A stretch of 63,176 nt of DNA from Jaenimonas drosophilae (Eukaryota > Euglenozoa > Kinetoplastea > Trypanosomatida > Trypanosomatidae). The notes beneath the pieces are model-generated. The model had not been told where the DNA came from and ran no database searches. It saw only the letters and a list, made by a program, of their open reading frames with translations. The stretch is from the NCBI GenBank assembly GCA_030849065.1, contig JASAON010001574.1:1-63176 (forward strand). The letters run 5' to 3'. This document shows, piece by piece, positions 9,481-21,449 of the stretch (position 1 is its first letter; each line of letters begins with the position of its first letter). The position numbers and the translations under genes are program-made.

Positions 9481-12460
9481 CTACTCGCCAAAGAGCTCAA
9501 GCAGCTCTGCGTCCGTGAGACCGAGCTGATACACATCTTCTGAGGCGGTGGCCGCAGCAGTAGGAGGTGGTGGTGGTGGGGTAGCGAGCAACATTGGCGG
9601 AGGCGATGGGGATGTCTTTGTGCGTCCGCGCCCGGCAGGCGGCGGGGCGTGGAGGCTGGCTAACATCGGCGCCAACATGGCCTGCATCTGCTGGCGCGCT
9701 TCTTCGGGGCAATCCAGACGCGAACGTACATCGCGCAGCTTCCGCAACCGTGCACGTCCATCATCGGCCGCACTCATCACGTCGTTGTTGGTGTTGGTGT
9801 TGGTGATGTGTGCCGTTGCTGGTGAGGTGTGAATGCAAACCGCATCGCATGTGGGGCAACAACGTTGACGGCCGCTCCCCACAGCAGCAGCTCCTCCGCC
9901 TCCTCCGTGTGGCAGGCATCGCACGTGAAAGGCGTGGCCGCACACAAAAACACACACCGTATGATCCACGGAGCTTCCAGCATCCACGGTGAGAGCGCCC
10001 CGACAGCCGAGACATTGATCGCTCATGGGCCGCATCGCCTGCATCCGCAGCGCACGACCACGCCGCCCCAACTCTGCGGCGTAGTCGCTGGCACAGGCGA
10101 GGCTCATGTTGGAGGTGTTGGCGGTGTGCTGGAGCCCCGCCACCAGCTCCGCCATGAGGGGCTGCATGTTCTGCACCGGTTCCTCCTCGTACTCATCCAA
10201 CAGGGCCGCGACGATGCGGCGAATGTCAGTGATGGAGGCCATCTCGTGCAGCACAACGGAGGTCTGGGATAGATACAGATCCAACATGGTACCGACAAGT
10301 GGTGTGGCATCCACGAAGGTTGTGGGTGCGTGTGCGGCAACAACACCAGCACCAACAGAAGATGGTGTAGCAGTGCTGCATGATGATGATGATGGTGGAT
10401 GAAGTGCTTCGATGCACTTCCGCAACGCCTCCATCCCCACACACGCAAGGCCGCCCTTCTCGTGTTGTTCTGATGCCTTGGCAAAAGCCCGCAACCTGCG
10501 TCTCGCCACAATGAAAACGTTGAGTAGCTTCCACGACTGCTCCATGCGTGTGGAGATGGTCTTGGAGCGATGCGCCATGATGAGCTCTAGACAACTCCGC
10601 GTGGCCTCTCGCACCGCCGCCACACAACCATGCAACGATGATGATGATGGTGATGATGATGATAAGGATGCTTCACGCAACAATGAGCGACTACACCACG
10701 TCGGCTTCAGTCGTGCTTGACCCACCTCACCCGCACACACAAGGTCCATGAGCTGAGCCAACAACAAGCGCAAACGTTCCTGCACGAGGAGGAGCATCTC
10801 CTCCACCGCCTCCTCCACCCGCTGAAGCTTCTGTAGGAGGAAGACGGTGGCATCGGCGATGTGGTGCCTGCGCACCGCCATCAACGCCACGTTGAGGTCG
10901 TAGACGATGTTGGCCTCGCAGTTCCTGAGATAGCGGCACACCTCTTGTGGTTGGTGCGCACAGAGGAGGTGAATGTAGTGGTGCTGGAGGTGCATATCGT
11001 GGCCAATCTCCGCATCACGACTGCTGCACAACTGATTGAGATAGTGAAGCAGATCCGCAGAGGAATCATCGCGCAGGAGCTTCAGCAAACTGCCACGTGG
11101 AAGGTGTTGGCGTAGAAAGGTGGTGAGGCCACGGCTATCCACGCTAACGAGCACCGACACACGCTGCATCAACGCCTGATGAAGGCTGGCGATGCGCTGC
11201 CGTTGAGCATCCTCGTGGCCTGTGCTCTTCTTCTTCTTCTTCGTTGTACGTTGGCTGTTGTGGGTGAGGTGCTGCAGCTCCGTCGAGAGCATCTGAAAGA
11301 CGTCGCGTGCGAGGCCAACCTCCATCGCATTGTGTGTGGGGTTGAGGTACGCATCCATCGCCTCACCATAGCGCCCACCACGGCAGTAGATGGCGGCCAC
11401 ACAACGTGCCATGCCAAGAAGATGCATCTCATCCGCAAATGGCTGCACCACCTTCAACAAGACATCATCGTGTGGGATGGATTGCACAAGGTGCATGAGA
11501 CGCTGCTCCACGTGAAGTCGGTGAGCAGCGTTGGTGGCACGTTGATGCAAAAAGAGGTGTTGGCGCACCATGACGGGCAGCACCACCAGCCAATGCGTAC
11601 GAGCCAGCGTTGGTGGCGCCGTCGTGGATGATGTGGAGGTGTCTGCCACAGATTGCGATAATGATGATGATGATGATGTTGTTGCTGGTGCGATGAGATC
11701 CATCACGCCATCCATGAGGATGTGGGTGGCGTGATAGAAGCCTTCACCACGTGGATGATGCAGCAACGCCCACGGATCAAAGGCCACAACCTTCTTCTTG
11801 GCTGCACCAGCATCATGATGACGATCATCACGTACATCATTACGGCGTTGACGTGCGCAGTTGTGTGGGTGCAGGAAGAAGAGGCCCACACCGCCACTAA
11901 TGAGCCGGAAGATGCGATCCACGTGATGAAGGATGGAGAAGTGCCTGCCATCATCATCATCATCATCATCAGCAACATCATGTTGTTGCAGCTTCTCCTC
12001 CTCAGTTTCCGTCGTCCACGGCGAATGCACATCGCCACGGTCGTGGAGTGAGCGCACCAACGCCGTGGCAAGACGTGGCCCGTTGTGTTGTATGAGCTGA
12101 TGCAGATGATCTTCATGCTGCTCGAGGTAGCTCCACACACTTCGTTTGGCCGTGGCGCGTACCGCCGCCTCATACTCCACGCGTGGGATGAGTGATGAGC
12201 CACGCAACGTTGCCTCGACATACTCCATCACCACACGTTGTTGTTGTTGCTGTTGTTGTTGTGCCACCTCACCTCCATCCATCGTTCTCATCAAGGAGCT
12301 CATCGCGGCAGAAAACTTGTGCCACCGCAGAGATAAAATGAGGGCCGTACATCGATGAAGATGTTCTGATGTGGCGAGGCGGAACAAGGCGTGCTCACAT
12401 CCACGAAGTGGCATCAGCACACGCTCCGCTCGTGCTCGACCACGAGACACTGGTGTACGC

Positions 12461-12494
<34 letters not shown>

Positions 12495-14862
12495 GATGTT
12501 CGTGTGTTGGGATGCACTGACGCACCACAGCTGCATCAAAGGCGGCCGTTGCGCTGGGATGTGCGAAGAATGTGAAAATGGGCCACAAAAACTGCGCGGC
12601 GATGTTTCGCACACGACCGCTCATCACGCACTCCTCCAGTGCAAACCACAGCGCATCTTGTTGGTGGACGGCGGCGAGACGTGTGGCCAACGCCTCCATC
12701 AAGTGTGCGTGGCATCGCATCGCGGAGATGGCGGTGAGGCAGACGACGAGAGCCTCATTCAAGACAACCAAGTCCGATGCATACACCACCTGTGGTGCTC
12801 CCACAACACACGTGGATGATGATGATGATGATGTTGCTGTTGTTGTTGTTGCTGGCGTACGTGTACGCGTCCTCTCCTCCTGTGGCGGAAGGATGGCATC
12901 CAGATAGCTGAGAAGGATGTGCTCCATCGCATCGCGCATTTGCCGCTGCCGCACGCGTCGCGATGGATGCCGTCCAGCGACGGAGAGCGCGACGCCATCG
13001 GCGTAGCTCCGCGCGAGCTCCAACGCCTCCACAAAACATTGTTGTGCGGTGAGGGCATCCAAGCGTGTACGCCACGGCAACACACGGCAGCTCACGAGGT
13101 GTTGCTGCGCACGAAGAAGTGTGGCAACGCAACCATTGGAGGCCACGACACCACGACCACCGACATGAAGCAACGAACGTGGTGGTGATGTTGTTGTTGT
13201 TGTTGTTGTGTTGTGCGTGGGAACAACACCATCCAGACCACTGATGAGCTCCACGCGCTCCGCCACCACCGCCACACTCACATCAACGAGGTGTATGCTG
13301 TGCTGTGCATCCACCACCAACACACTACTGCCATCAACGGGTGCGATGGCCATGACGTGGTGCTTGAGGTGGAGGGTGGCGAGTGGGATGAGCTCCGTTG
13401 TACGTTGATGTGCGTCGGCAACACGAAGATGCAGCAACAGAAGTGAGGTGCCCCACGCTGCGCAGATATGCCAACGTGCGCCTCCGTCCTCCTCCGCATC
13501 TTCACGGCAAAACGCAATCGTCATGGATGATGATGATGATGATGTCGTTGTTGTGTTTCGTGGATGTAGCGCAGCCAGTGTGATGGTGGTGTGTAGGCCA
13601 CCTTCATCCACGACGTAGAGATGAATGCCGTCCACGCTAATGGCGGCGGCGAGGTGCTTCTTGGCAATGAAGGATGAGGTGTTGTGTGTGACATCAACCT
13701 CCACGCGTTCGTCGCCGCCCTCCTCATCCTTCATCGCGTTGCTCTTGTTGTTTCGGGTGCGTGCAGATAATGATGATGATGAAGAAGACGGGTATGGTAT
13801 CACATCAACATCAGCCACCATCGTGGAGGTGGAGGCGGAACACCCCAGACGTGTTCGTCGCGCAACGCGTGCGACCATGACGGTGGCGAGCTGCACCACC
13901 TCCGCAACACCGGATGCATGCACCACAACACAGGCGTGGCTGCTCATCCAAAAGTGGCGAAGACGAAGTACGCCGCCATGGATGGTGGCGCTGCGATGAT
14001 CGTGCAACACACGCAGGGCCGTACGCGTTTGTGTGCTCCACATCACCAACGCCGACGATTCATGCCCGCTGATGCAGATACTGCCATCATGGGCGATGGA
14101 GAGGGCCGTCGCGCGGCTTTGTTGAGCTCCGCAGATGCCCACCACGCACCAACGCACATCGCAGAGAAGTACGTCACCCATGGAGGTGCCAATGGCGGCT
14201 GCAACACCAACACCACCACTATCATCATCATGAGGATTGCTGTTGTTGTTGTTGGTTGGTGCCACCACACATGATGAAGGACGCATCGCCACACACGTTG
14301 GCACACCCGAGGTGGTGCGTAGTCGCTGGAGCGATTCTTGCAATGCAAGATGCACGTGAAGATGAAGCGCTGACGCTCCACGTCGCGGAGGACGCCCACG
14401 ACGCACATTGGCCGCCGCCACGATGGATGCCTTGTGCAGCACCTCCTCCACCGCGTCAGCCTCACCAATTTCGTGTACGCGCTCACCAACGTGCCAATCA
14501 CCGCTGATGCTACTTTGTTGGTCCACGGCAACGTGAATGGCCGCCAACACTGCCGCCTCCTCACGCGCGGAGAGGCGTGGCACCGCAGATGCACCACAAG
14601 CTGCTGCTGTTGTTGTTGTTGCTGATGATGATGATGGCTGCTTGTGTGTTTCATGTTCTTCTTCACGTACATCCACGCTGTTGTTGTTGTTGTTGTTCGT
14701 TGTACGATCACGACGAATGTTGCTGTTTCCAGTGATGAAAGGGGCGGGCTCGGTGGTGAGGCTCATCAACGCCTGCATCAGCAACTCCTCATCATCGAGT
14801 GTTGTGGCGGAGATGGAGGAAACATGTATGAGCTGAGCATCACGTCGGTGTGTAGAGCTCAT
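9481..14862 (-). CDS. VPS8: VPS8-like CORVET subunit (WD40 + alpha-solenoid + RING)
   Basis: This 1793-residue protein has an N-terminal WD40-like propeller (roughly residues 170-620) containing ALVMWSTQTRTALRVLHDH, which resembles the VPS8 propeller block (IL.WDL..GK..R.I.DAH). A long alpha-solenoid follows. A C-terminal RING-type zinc finger (coding about 9860-10015) has CLGC, then VCGHAFHVRC, then CCPTC. VPS8 is the Rab5-binding subunit of CORVET, the early-endosome tether, so it should act at endosomal membranes. VPS11, VPS18 and VPS41 are alternatives with the same layout, but the propeller fits VPS8 best. The protein is larger than usual because of homopolymeric inserts (Asp, Gln, Ser, Thr, Asn and His runs) encoded by trinucleotide repeats. 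The ATG at 14862 is the first in frame. Confidence 0.75.
12461..12495 (-). repeat. (ATC/GAT)n microsatellite coding for a polyaspartate run in VPS8
   Basis: An uninterrupted ATC repeat on the plus strand reads as GAT codons on the coding strand and gives about eleven consecutive Asp residues. Shorter ATC/GAT, TTG/CAA and TGC runs recur through the same gene (about 11653-11676, 11949-11969, 12237-12261, 12815-12832, 13194-13210, 13526-13543). Confidence 0.85.
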
Positions 14863-15978
14863 TCTTGTGTGCTACTACTACTCGTGTTGTTGTTGTGTGT
14901 ATGTGTGTTGTGGGGCAGCTTCACACAACACTCATCTATAACACCTTCCAACACACACACACACGAAAAAAATATCTATCCTGCACCTGCGTAGATGGAG
15001 AAGAAGATGATGGCGAACAGGAGAGAGGTGTGGTGATGATGACGTACATCGTCAAGAGCAACAACAACAACATCTCGACGCCATCATCCACCATCATCAT
15101 CACTACCACGAGTGAAGACGATGTTGCACATGACGCGTGTGGAGATGGGTGAGTACCACAACACAATCTTTTTTTTGTATTGCTCGGATCCTTAATCACA
15201 TCATCCAGGCGGAGATGTGTGATGGCGGTGTGGAGGTGCGCATGACCGAGCCAACGCGACGTACACCCACACACATCAAGCATCATCCGCCGTGCCACAA
15301 AAAAAACGACAAGAGATGAAAAAAAGCTATGCCCTCGTATGTGTGCTACGAGAGGAGCTATCGTACATGTGGAGGAACTCCCCTAAAGATGAGAGTGTGG
15401 CGCCACTTGCTGAGGACGCCGACAAGAAACACAAACACACAACAACAACATCGTGATGCTCATCATGATCCTTCTCCTCCAACTTTGTAATTGTGTTGTT
15501 GCGGCGCCATCACGAGCCTGGACCTCCATCCAGCTCGTAGGGCGCCCAAGCAACAACAACAACGAAGCAGCATCCGCGGTGAAGGAACTGAATGAGCCAA
15601 TGCGCACGTACATAAATGCGTGTGTGTGTTGTGTGTGTGTTGGGGGTAGCGGATGCTGAGGGAGGTGCGATCTAAGGTGTGCTCCACGCACCACGAGAGG
15701 TGTTCTGCCTCGGCAGCAGCACCATCACGGAGGATCCTCTCCAACCTCCTCCTCCTCCTCGTGCCACAATCATCCATAAATGATGCATCATGATGATGGA
15801 GAGAGCGAGAGACAGAACTACGCCGTAGAGGTGCAATGATGGAGCACGTACACCAAACAAATCTCATCTCTTCATCTTCCACGCACATCCTCTATAGAGG
15901 GATGCCACCATGAAGATGATAATGATGATGATAATGATCATGCATGGTGCGGCATGAGCTTGGCTCAGGATGATACTG
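14863..15978. other. Intergenic region upstream of VPS8, no supported gene
   Basis: The 1.1-kb spacer contains trinucleotide and dinucleotide repeats (ATC/GAT near 15085-15105 and 15918-15945, CA near 14953-14962) and scattered short frames of biased composition. No gene is supported on either strand. It should hold the VPS8 5' UTR and splice acceptor and the 3' UTR of the upstream coiled-coil gene. Confidence 0.5.
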
Positions 15979-17028
15979 TTACAAGCCGTCCAGATGCTTC
16001 ATCATGTATTGCTGATGATCCTCAATCTGGTTCATGAGATCATGCTCGTACTCATCACGACGCTGCGCATCTCGCAGACGCTCCTCCTGCAGCATCAGCT
16101 GGTATGACTGCGCAGCCTGCTCATTGCGTTGACGTGCAACGTGCTTGGGCTCCTCGTAGTTGTGCTTGCGGCGGAACTCCGCATCGCGACGTTGGCAGTC
16201 TTCAAACTCCTTGCGGAAGCGCTCCTTCTTGGCCTCCATCGCCTCCTGCTCCTCCTTCGCGAGACGGCGGTTGCGCTCCATCAACGCCTCCAGCTCCGCC
16301 GTGTTCTTACTCTCCGACTCCGCCTTGCGCTTCATCGCATCCTTGTGGTTCTGCTCATTGGTGAGCTGGAGCATCTTCTGCGCGGCCTTGCGCTGATAGT
16401 CCTCCATCTCCGCCCGGTGCTTGGCGTTTTCATTGGCCTTGCGCATCATGGCCATATCCTGCTCCTCACGCTCGCGTTCGTGCGTGCGCTTCTTCTCTAG
16501 CTCGCGGAGGTTGGATTCACGCATACGGTTCATGTACGCCTTGTTCTCTTCACGCAGGCGGAACTCCTCCTGCGCCGCCTTGCGGTCTTGCTCCTCGTTG
16601 AGCTCACGCAACGCCGTCATTTGCTGTTCCTCATCATTGCGCTGCTTCTCCAAGGTGGCCTTGCGTGCGGCGAGCTGCTCCTTCATATCAGCCTTGTATA
16701 AGCGGTTGTATTCCGCCTTTTGCTGCTTCTCCGCATCCTGCTGCGCCTTCCAGCTGTTCTCCACGCGTTGGTGCTCCGTGTCTTTGCGGCGTTGAGAGCG
16801 GGGCTCACCACCGGGGAGATTGCGCTCAGGCTTGTGCCCCGCCGCATTGTTCCAGCTCTCGCGCAGCTCCTGCTTCTCCGCGGCACGCTTCTCTGCTAGT
16901 CGGAGCTCCTCCTGCTCAAGGGCGGCACGGGTCGGCTCAAACTGACTCACACGTGCGCGGTTTCGCTCAACGAGGAAGTTGCGGCGTGTCATGCCACGCT
17001 CACCGCGCTCAATGGGGGGAAGAGGCAT
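15979..17028 (-). CDS. Coiled-coil protein, Glu/Lys/Arg-rich, possibly flagellar
   Basis: This 349-residue protein is almost entirely charged alpha-helix from about residue 25 to the end, with dense Glu, Arg, Lys and Gln and repeated short Met/Arg motifs (for example NMNRM- and RRDAEFRRKH-like segments). No catalytic motif is visible. I chose the Met that begins MPLPPIERGERG; the 14 upstream in-frame residues are His/Thr-rich and come from CA/GT-repeat DNA typical of a 5' leader. The composition resembles trichohyalin-like and flagellum-associated proteins (CFAP/MNS1 type), but I do not recognise the family. Confidence 0.75.
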   Translation of the reverse strand: MPLPPIERGERGMTRRNFLVERNRARVSQFEPTRAALEQEELRLAEKRAAEKQELRESWNNAAGHKPERNLPGGEPRSQRRKDTEHQRVENSWKAQQDAEKQQKAEYNRLYKADMKEQLAARKATLEKQRNDEEQQMTALRELNEEQDRKAAQEEFRLREENKAYMNRMRESNLRELEKKRTHEREREEQDMAMMRKANENAKHRAEMEDYQRKAAQKMLQLTNEQNHKDAMKRKAESESKNTAELEALMERNRRLAKEEQEAMEAKKERFRKEFEDCQRRDAEFRRKHNYEEPKHVARQRNEQAAQSYQLMLQEERLRDAQRRDEYEHDLMNQIEDHQQYMMKHLDGL

Positions 17029-17930
17029 CTCAGTGTGTTTGTGTGTTTGTGTTGAGTTGTGTTGTGTCAAGGACCAGACAAGGATGATGAATGACGGTGT
17101 GTGTGTGTATGTGTGTGTGTACCCGCAGTGAATACACAGGAGTTATGGGCAGCAAATGCTCCAACTACACAAAACATACATGAAAAAGAAGAAGAAGAAG
17201 ATGTAGAGATAGGAGGTGGGGGTGGCATGACGATGTGTGCGTATGGTGCATCATTCCATGCCACACACTTCATTGTTGTTGTGTAGAGGAGCATAGGCGC
17301 CCCGCTCCGCGAAAAATTGGTTGTGCTGGATATCAGCCTTCAGGAGGAGGTGATGATGATGATGAGCGAGCGATGTTGTTGCTGATGATGCCGTGTGTAA
17401 GGGGGAGCTCTACGTGTGCTCATGTCCGCTGAATTTCCGGAGAGCATGTGGAGGCCGCGCCAGCACCATCCGTGGCCATGAAAAAAAAAAAGAAGTGTGT
17501 TGTGTGTATGCGTTCTTCGGGGCATAATCACTACACACGTGTGTGGCACACATACACACGCACACTGACTGAAAAAAACAAACGCCCTCTCGCGCACGTT
17601 GATGAGAGATGGAGGACCCTGCGTTTGCGTTGTTGCGTAGATGCATGTGCGCATGCTTTGTGAATGTGTTGGCGCAGAGACACAGACACAAACATTTTTT
17701 TTTTCTTTTTGCGCACAGCAGCGGTGGCGCATGAAGCACCATCGCCAAGAGAATGAAGTGGAAAGAATCCTTTTGCTGCAGAATAAAGCACCGTACGTGA
17801 AGCATTTTGCTCCATCACATGGGGAGATGTATGAGTACGCACACAGACACATATGGATGCACGTAGAAAACACACACGCGTACGCACATACACGTGCGTG
17901 GGGCGCTCACCTCCTTCTCTCTCCCCCCCC
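17029..17930. other. Intergenic region, no supported gene
   Basis: The 0.9-kb spacer has a GT run just upstream of the coiled-coil gene (about 17097-17122), a GAA run (17185-17200) giving a minus-strand pyrimidine tract, A-runs at 17480-17490 and T-runs at 17694-17704. The open frames are of CA/GT-repeat composition and are not supported. Confidence 0.5.
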
Positions 17931-19328
17931 TTACACAGATTGCGGAAGGAAGTTGGAGGCGAGCCCAACCACGACGTTGGCCATCGCATCGGAGCTATTG
18001 AGGGGTGGGATCACCACCATCTTGCGCCAACCATCGTGGCGTGCGCGTGCCACAACACGTTCCTGAATGGCACGCATCATGGCCACATCCTCCACTATCA
18101 TCCCCGGGCAAAAAATGTGGCAGGTTGGGTTCCCCTCATTCATGGAGCGTGCGATGGAGTGGTGTGGTGCGCGATGAATGACCTCCTCCGTGCGTGGGGC
18201 GACACACACTTCGGCTGAACCGAGCGCGAGGAAGGAGATGGTGATGCGGTGCTCCGGAAAGGCGTTGAGATAGAGCCCACGAGGGCTGGCAACGCTGTAG
18301 GAGCTCTCACTACACGTCTCCGATGCCGCGCGTGAGTTGTTTCCGCTGCTGTTGTTGTTGGTGGTGCCACGACCATGCACCGGACGGGTGAGATAGTGCT
18401 TGAGGGCGAGGAAGGTGCGTTGGCACTCAACCTGATAGCAATCTCCCGACGTGATGAAGCGTTCTGGCGTGCCGTGAAAAATGAGATGAAGCCAGTCGGG
18501 CACCCCGTGGAGCTGAAAGTGTGCGCGAATGTGGCTCACGCTGGACTTAATGTAGTTGGTATCTTCACAGAAGCTGCGCAGGTAGTGGAGGTGTGGCACG
18601 GTGCGATGGCGGCTGAAGTAGGCGGATCTCATCACGGCATCAAGGGCAACGGCAGAGGTGGTGGAGCTGTACTGCGGATAGAGAGGGAGGACGATGAGAT
18701 GTTCCTCCATCACTTGCGCATCCTCACCCTGGCCATCACGCACACCGGCGTAGTTGCCGAGGAAGTGCAGGCGCTCCAGCGCACGCCCCACACCATCACC
18801 GCCGGCATACAAGAAGGCGCACTCAACTTGCACAGAAATGATGTCATCACCGCCGTTGTTGAGGCGATCACGAAACATCTCCTCCACGCGACGTGCGAGA
18901 AGCGAGGTGTGAATGGCGGTGGAGCTGCTGCCCAAGGTGCTCCGCTCCATCAAGGCAGTGCTGCTGCTGCTGTTGTTGTTGTTGGCACATGCGTCGGCTG
19001 GGTTGAAGCCGCTGCCGTTTACGCGCATCATCATCATGCCATCCGCGGTGTTGGTGGCGCTGAAGGAGGACGTCGTGCGCATCCACGATGATTTCAACGC
19101 CCGCCGCATCCGCCGCATACGAAATGGCACAATGAGTGAGAAGAGGATGGGCAGCCACAACCATCGTGGTGATATGTCAATGACACGCGGGTTGCTAAAT
19201 TGCAACCACAGAAAGCGCCAGACGGAGATGAAGGCCAAATCGGCGGGGGAGCCGGCGTGAAGAAGAAGAATGGCAACACGATGGCGCCGGTTGCGTGATG
19301 CCTCGAGAAGAGTGGAGCCACTGCGCAT
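17931..19328 (-). CDS. Ferrochelatase-like protein, active site partly lost
   Basis: This 465-residue protein starts at ATG 19328 (the frame opens earlier only with GTG). Residues 17-70 match the ferrochelatase N-terminus (VAILLLHAGSP..., then NPRVIDI.....LP). LPLYPQYSSTT at 214-224 matches the conserved LPLYPQYS motif, and IFHGTPERF carries the metal-site His (H285). Ferrochelatase inserts iron into protoporphyrin IX. Here the usual QS(R/K).G segment is replaced by ITISFLALGSA (362-372), and the Glu of the C-terminal E-T-L motif aligns with Ala416. Two low-complexity Asn/Ser inserts (about 90-125 and 320-345) are present. The fold is probably retained but normal activity is doubtful. The parallel with the extra ferrochelatase-like genes reported from kinetoplastids is from memory. 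Confidence 0.8.
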   Translation of the reverse strand: MRSGSTLLEASRNRRHRVAILLLHAGSPADLAFISVWRFLWLQFSNPRVIDISPRWLWLPILFSLIVPFRMRRMRRALKSSWMRTTSSFSATNTADGMMMMRVNGSGFNPADACANNNNSSSSTALMERSTLGSSSTAIHTSLLARRVEEMFRDRLNNGGDDIISVQVECAFLYAGGDGVGRALERLHFLGNYAGVRDGQGEDAQVMEEHLIVLPLYPQYSSTTSAVALDAVMRSAYFSRHRTVPHLHYLRSFCEDTNYIKSSVSHIRAHFQLHGVPDWLHLIFHGTPERFITSGDCYQVECQRTFLALKHYLTRPVHGRGTTNNNSSGNNSRAASETCSESSYSVASPRGLYLNAFPEHRITISFLALGSAEVCVAPRTEEVIHRAPHHSIARSMNEGNPTCHIFCPGMIVEDVAMMRAIQERVVARARHDGWRKMVVIPPLNSSDAMANVVVGLASNFLPQSV

Positions 19329-20034
19329 GTGGCACACTCACTCACTCACTCGCCCACTCACGTACTCAGAAGATGCTTAAACACAACACCAATAACAACC
19401 GGCACAACGTGTTGGTGAAAACAACACCAATCTCCGCTACAAGACAATAGTCCTACGAAGCAAGGCTTCCTTATAAACGCTGTGTGTGTGTGTTTTGGTG
19501 TGAGATGGATGATAATGCTGATGATGTTCGTGCGTGAATAGCCTACGAAGACATAAATGTATGGAATTCACCGTGGGGGACGGGGGGCTTGAGGGTATGC
19601 GTGCGTATTGATGATGAAGATATTGTGTTGTGTGTGTGTGGTTGGTTTGCTATGAAGGAAGGACGATAGAGAGGTGTGGTAGGGGGGGTGCTTGATGGAT
19701 GATGTCCTAGCAAGCAAAAGAGCAGAAGTGAGGCCGATGTATGTGTGTATGTGCTGGCACCTGTGGTGTGCTGATGGACCCACAGTGAGGTGCGTGCTGC
19801 CCTAGGAGATGGAGATGAGGATGGAGCACCAACAGGCTTCATGATGAAGAAGACGAAAAGGAGGAACGCACATAATCCAAACAAAGAATCATCATCACAC
19901 ACACACAACATGATCATGCCAAATATATCTAACAAATAAATCTGTGTTAGTGGCGGTAGAGGCTGCACACATGCGCTCACCGTGGATGCTTATACGTCAT
20001 GGCCCAGAGACCCACGAAAACATTCATCTCATCC
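19329..20034. other. Intergenic region, no supported gene
   Basis: The 0.7-kb spacer includes a CACT repeat (about 19333-19352), a GT run (19480-19491) and G-runs near 19574 and 19682. A 145-codon minus-strand frame (19543-19980) has unconvincing composition and was not called. Confidence 0.5.
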
Positions 20035-21150
20035 CTACGCCAGAATCTTCTCAATGTTGTAGTATGGCGCGGCTGTGGCTGGCGGAAAGACGCCCTTCTC
20101 CGTGATGATCCCACCCGTGATCAACGCACCCGGAGTAACATCAAAAACGGGGTTCCAAATCGTCAAGGTGGGGCCGTCGAGCACAACGCGCTGCTTCGTG
20201 GCCATGTTGGTCGTTATCTCCGTCGTCTCACGCTCCTCCACAACCACCTCCGCCCCGCTCGCGGTGTGCGGATCGAGCGTTGATGATGGCGCGGCAACGA
20301 AGAAGGGCACCCCGTGGTGCTTCGCCGCCACCGCGAGGTTGTAGGTGCCAATCTTGTTGGCGGTATCACCATTGTGGCAGACGCGGTCAGCACCGACAAT
20401 CACCGCATCAATGTGCGTGCGAGACATGAGGGAGGAGGCCGCTCCATCACAAATCAAGGTGCATGGCATCTGCTCCTGCACGCACTCGTAGACGGTGAGG
20501 CGGGCGCCTTGGTTCCACGGCCGTGTTTCACAGGCAAAGACCTGCGCGAGATGGCCATCGTAGAAGAGCTGCCGCACCACACCGAGCGCGGTGCCGTAGC
20601 GAGAGGTGGCCAAGGCTCCCGTGTTGCAGATGGTGAGGATATTCACCTTTGGTGCGGAGCATCCTGCCATGATGTACGCCGCGCCATGTTTCATGATGCC
20701 CTCGTTGAAGGCCACATCCTCGGCAAAGACGGCCTCGGCAAGTCGGGTGAAGAGATCCACGACGTCTGCGGCGCTGGCGCACGTCGCGCTGCCCTGCGTG
20801 AGATCCCGCTGCATCTGACGTAGGCAGTTGGAGAGATTCACCGCGGTGGGCCGGCTCGTGATGACGTAGTCGCAGCTCGTGAGGATAAATGTTGTGGCAG
20901 CCTTGGCATCGGCAAAGGCACCATCGCGGAGCTGTTCTTTGGCGGCCACGGCGATGCCGAGGGCGGCGCTCACGGCGATGGCAGGAGCACCACGCACGCG
21001 CATCTCCTTGATGGCTGTGAAGATGTCTTCCACGTTATGTACCTCATCAAAGATGGTCTCCATCGGCAGCTTCCGCTGGTCGAGAAGACGCAGGGTGGAG
21101 CCATCGTACTTGATGGATTCCAGCGTGGTGTTGTGTGGCCTGACAGACAT
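20035..21150 (-). CDS. mtnA: Methylthioribose-1-phosphate isomerase
   Basis: This 371-residue enzyme of the methionine salvage pathway converts 5-methylthioribose 1-phosphate to 5-methylthioribulose 1-phosphate in the cytosol. VRGAPAI at 52-58 is the phosphate-site motif. [17 protein letters not shown] at 174-190 holds the catalytic Cys175, and [18 protein letters not shown] holds the catalytic Asp255 and the following NKIGTY signature. The eIF2B alpha/beta/delta family shares the fold, but the Cys and Asp pair identifies the isomerase. I chose ATG 21150 ([17 protein letters not shown]); 49 upstream in-frame residues are His/Pro/Ile-rich leader sequence from an ATC repeat. A minus-strand pyrimidine-rich tract ending in AG lies about 65 nt upstream. 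Confidence 0.92.
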   Translation of the reverse strand: MSVRPHNTTLESIKYDGSTLRLLDQRKLPMETIFDEVHNVEDIFTAIKEMRVRGAPAIAVSAALGIAVAAKEQLRDGAFADAKAATTFILTSCDYVITSRPTAVNLSNCLRQMQRDLTQGSATCASAADVVDLFTRLAEAVFAEDVAFNEGIMKHGAAYIMAGCSAPKVNILTICNTGALATSRYGTALGVVRQLFYDGHLAQVFACETRPWNQGARLTVYECVQEQMPCTLICDGAASSLMSRTHIDAVIVGADRVCHNGDTANKIGTYNLAVAAKHHGVPFFVAAPSSTLDPHTASGAEVVVEERETTEITTNMATKQRVVLDGPTLTIWNPVFDVTPGALITGGIITEKGVFPPATAAPYYNIEKILA

Positions 21151-21449
21151 GTTGATGATGATGATGATGATGTGAGGTGTGAGGTGCAACAATAAAAGAT
21201 GTGGGCTAGGGTGAGGTGAGTAGGACGAGGGTAGGAAATGGGGCGTGGGTGGGAGGGAGATGGAGTGTTGCCGCACGGCAGAGCTCATCCAACACAATCC
21301 AACAGGTGCCTTGTGTTGTGTTGTTCTTTATTCGTCAGCAGAAGGACAACGAGAGATACGCACACACATGCTGTATACCTCTCGTAGTAGCTTCATCACC
21401 ACTCACTCTCTCTCACACACAGAGAGAGACCAACCACACACCACCTCAC

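Noticed and set aside
18375..19091. A 238-codon plus-strand frame antisense to the ferrochelatase-like gene.
   Set aside because: It lies opposite a gene with recognised motifs, and its composition mirrors the antisense of that gene.
19543..19980. A 145-codon minus-strand frame in an intergenic region.
   Set aside because: Thr/His/Cys-rich repeat-derived composition, no domain, no pyrimidine tract.
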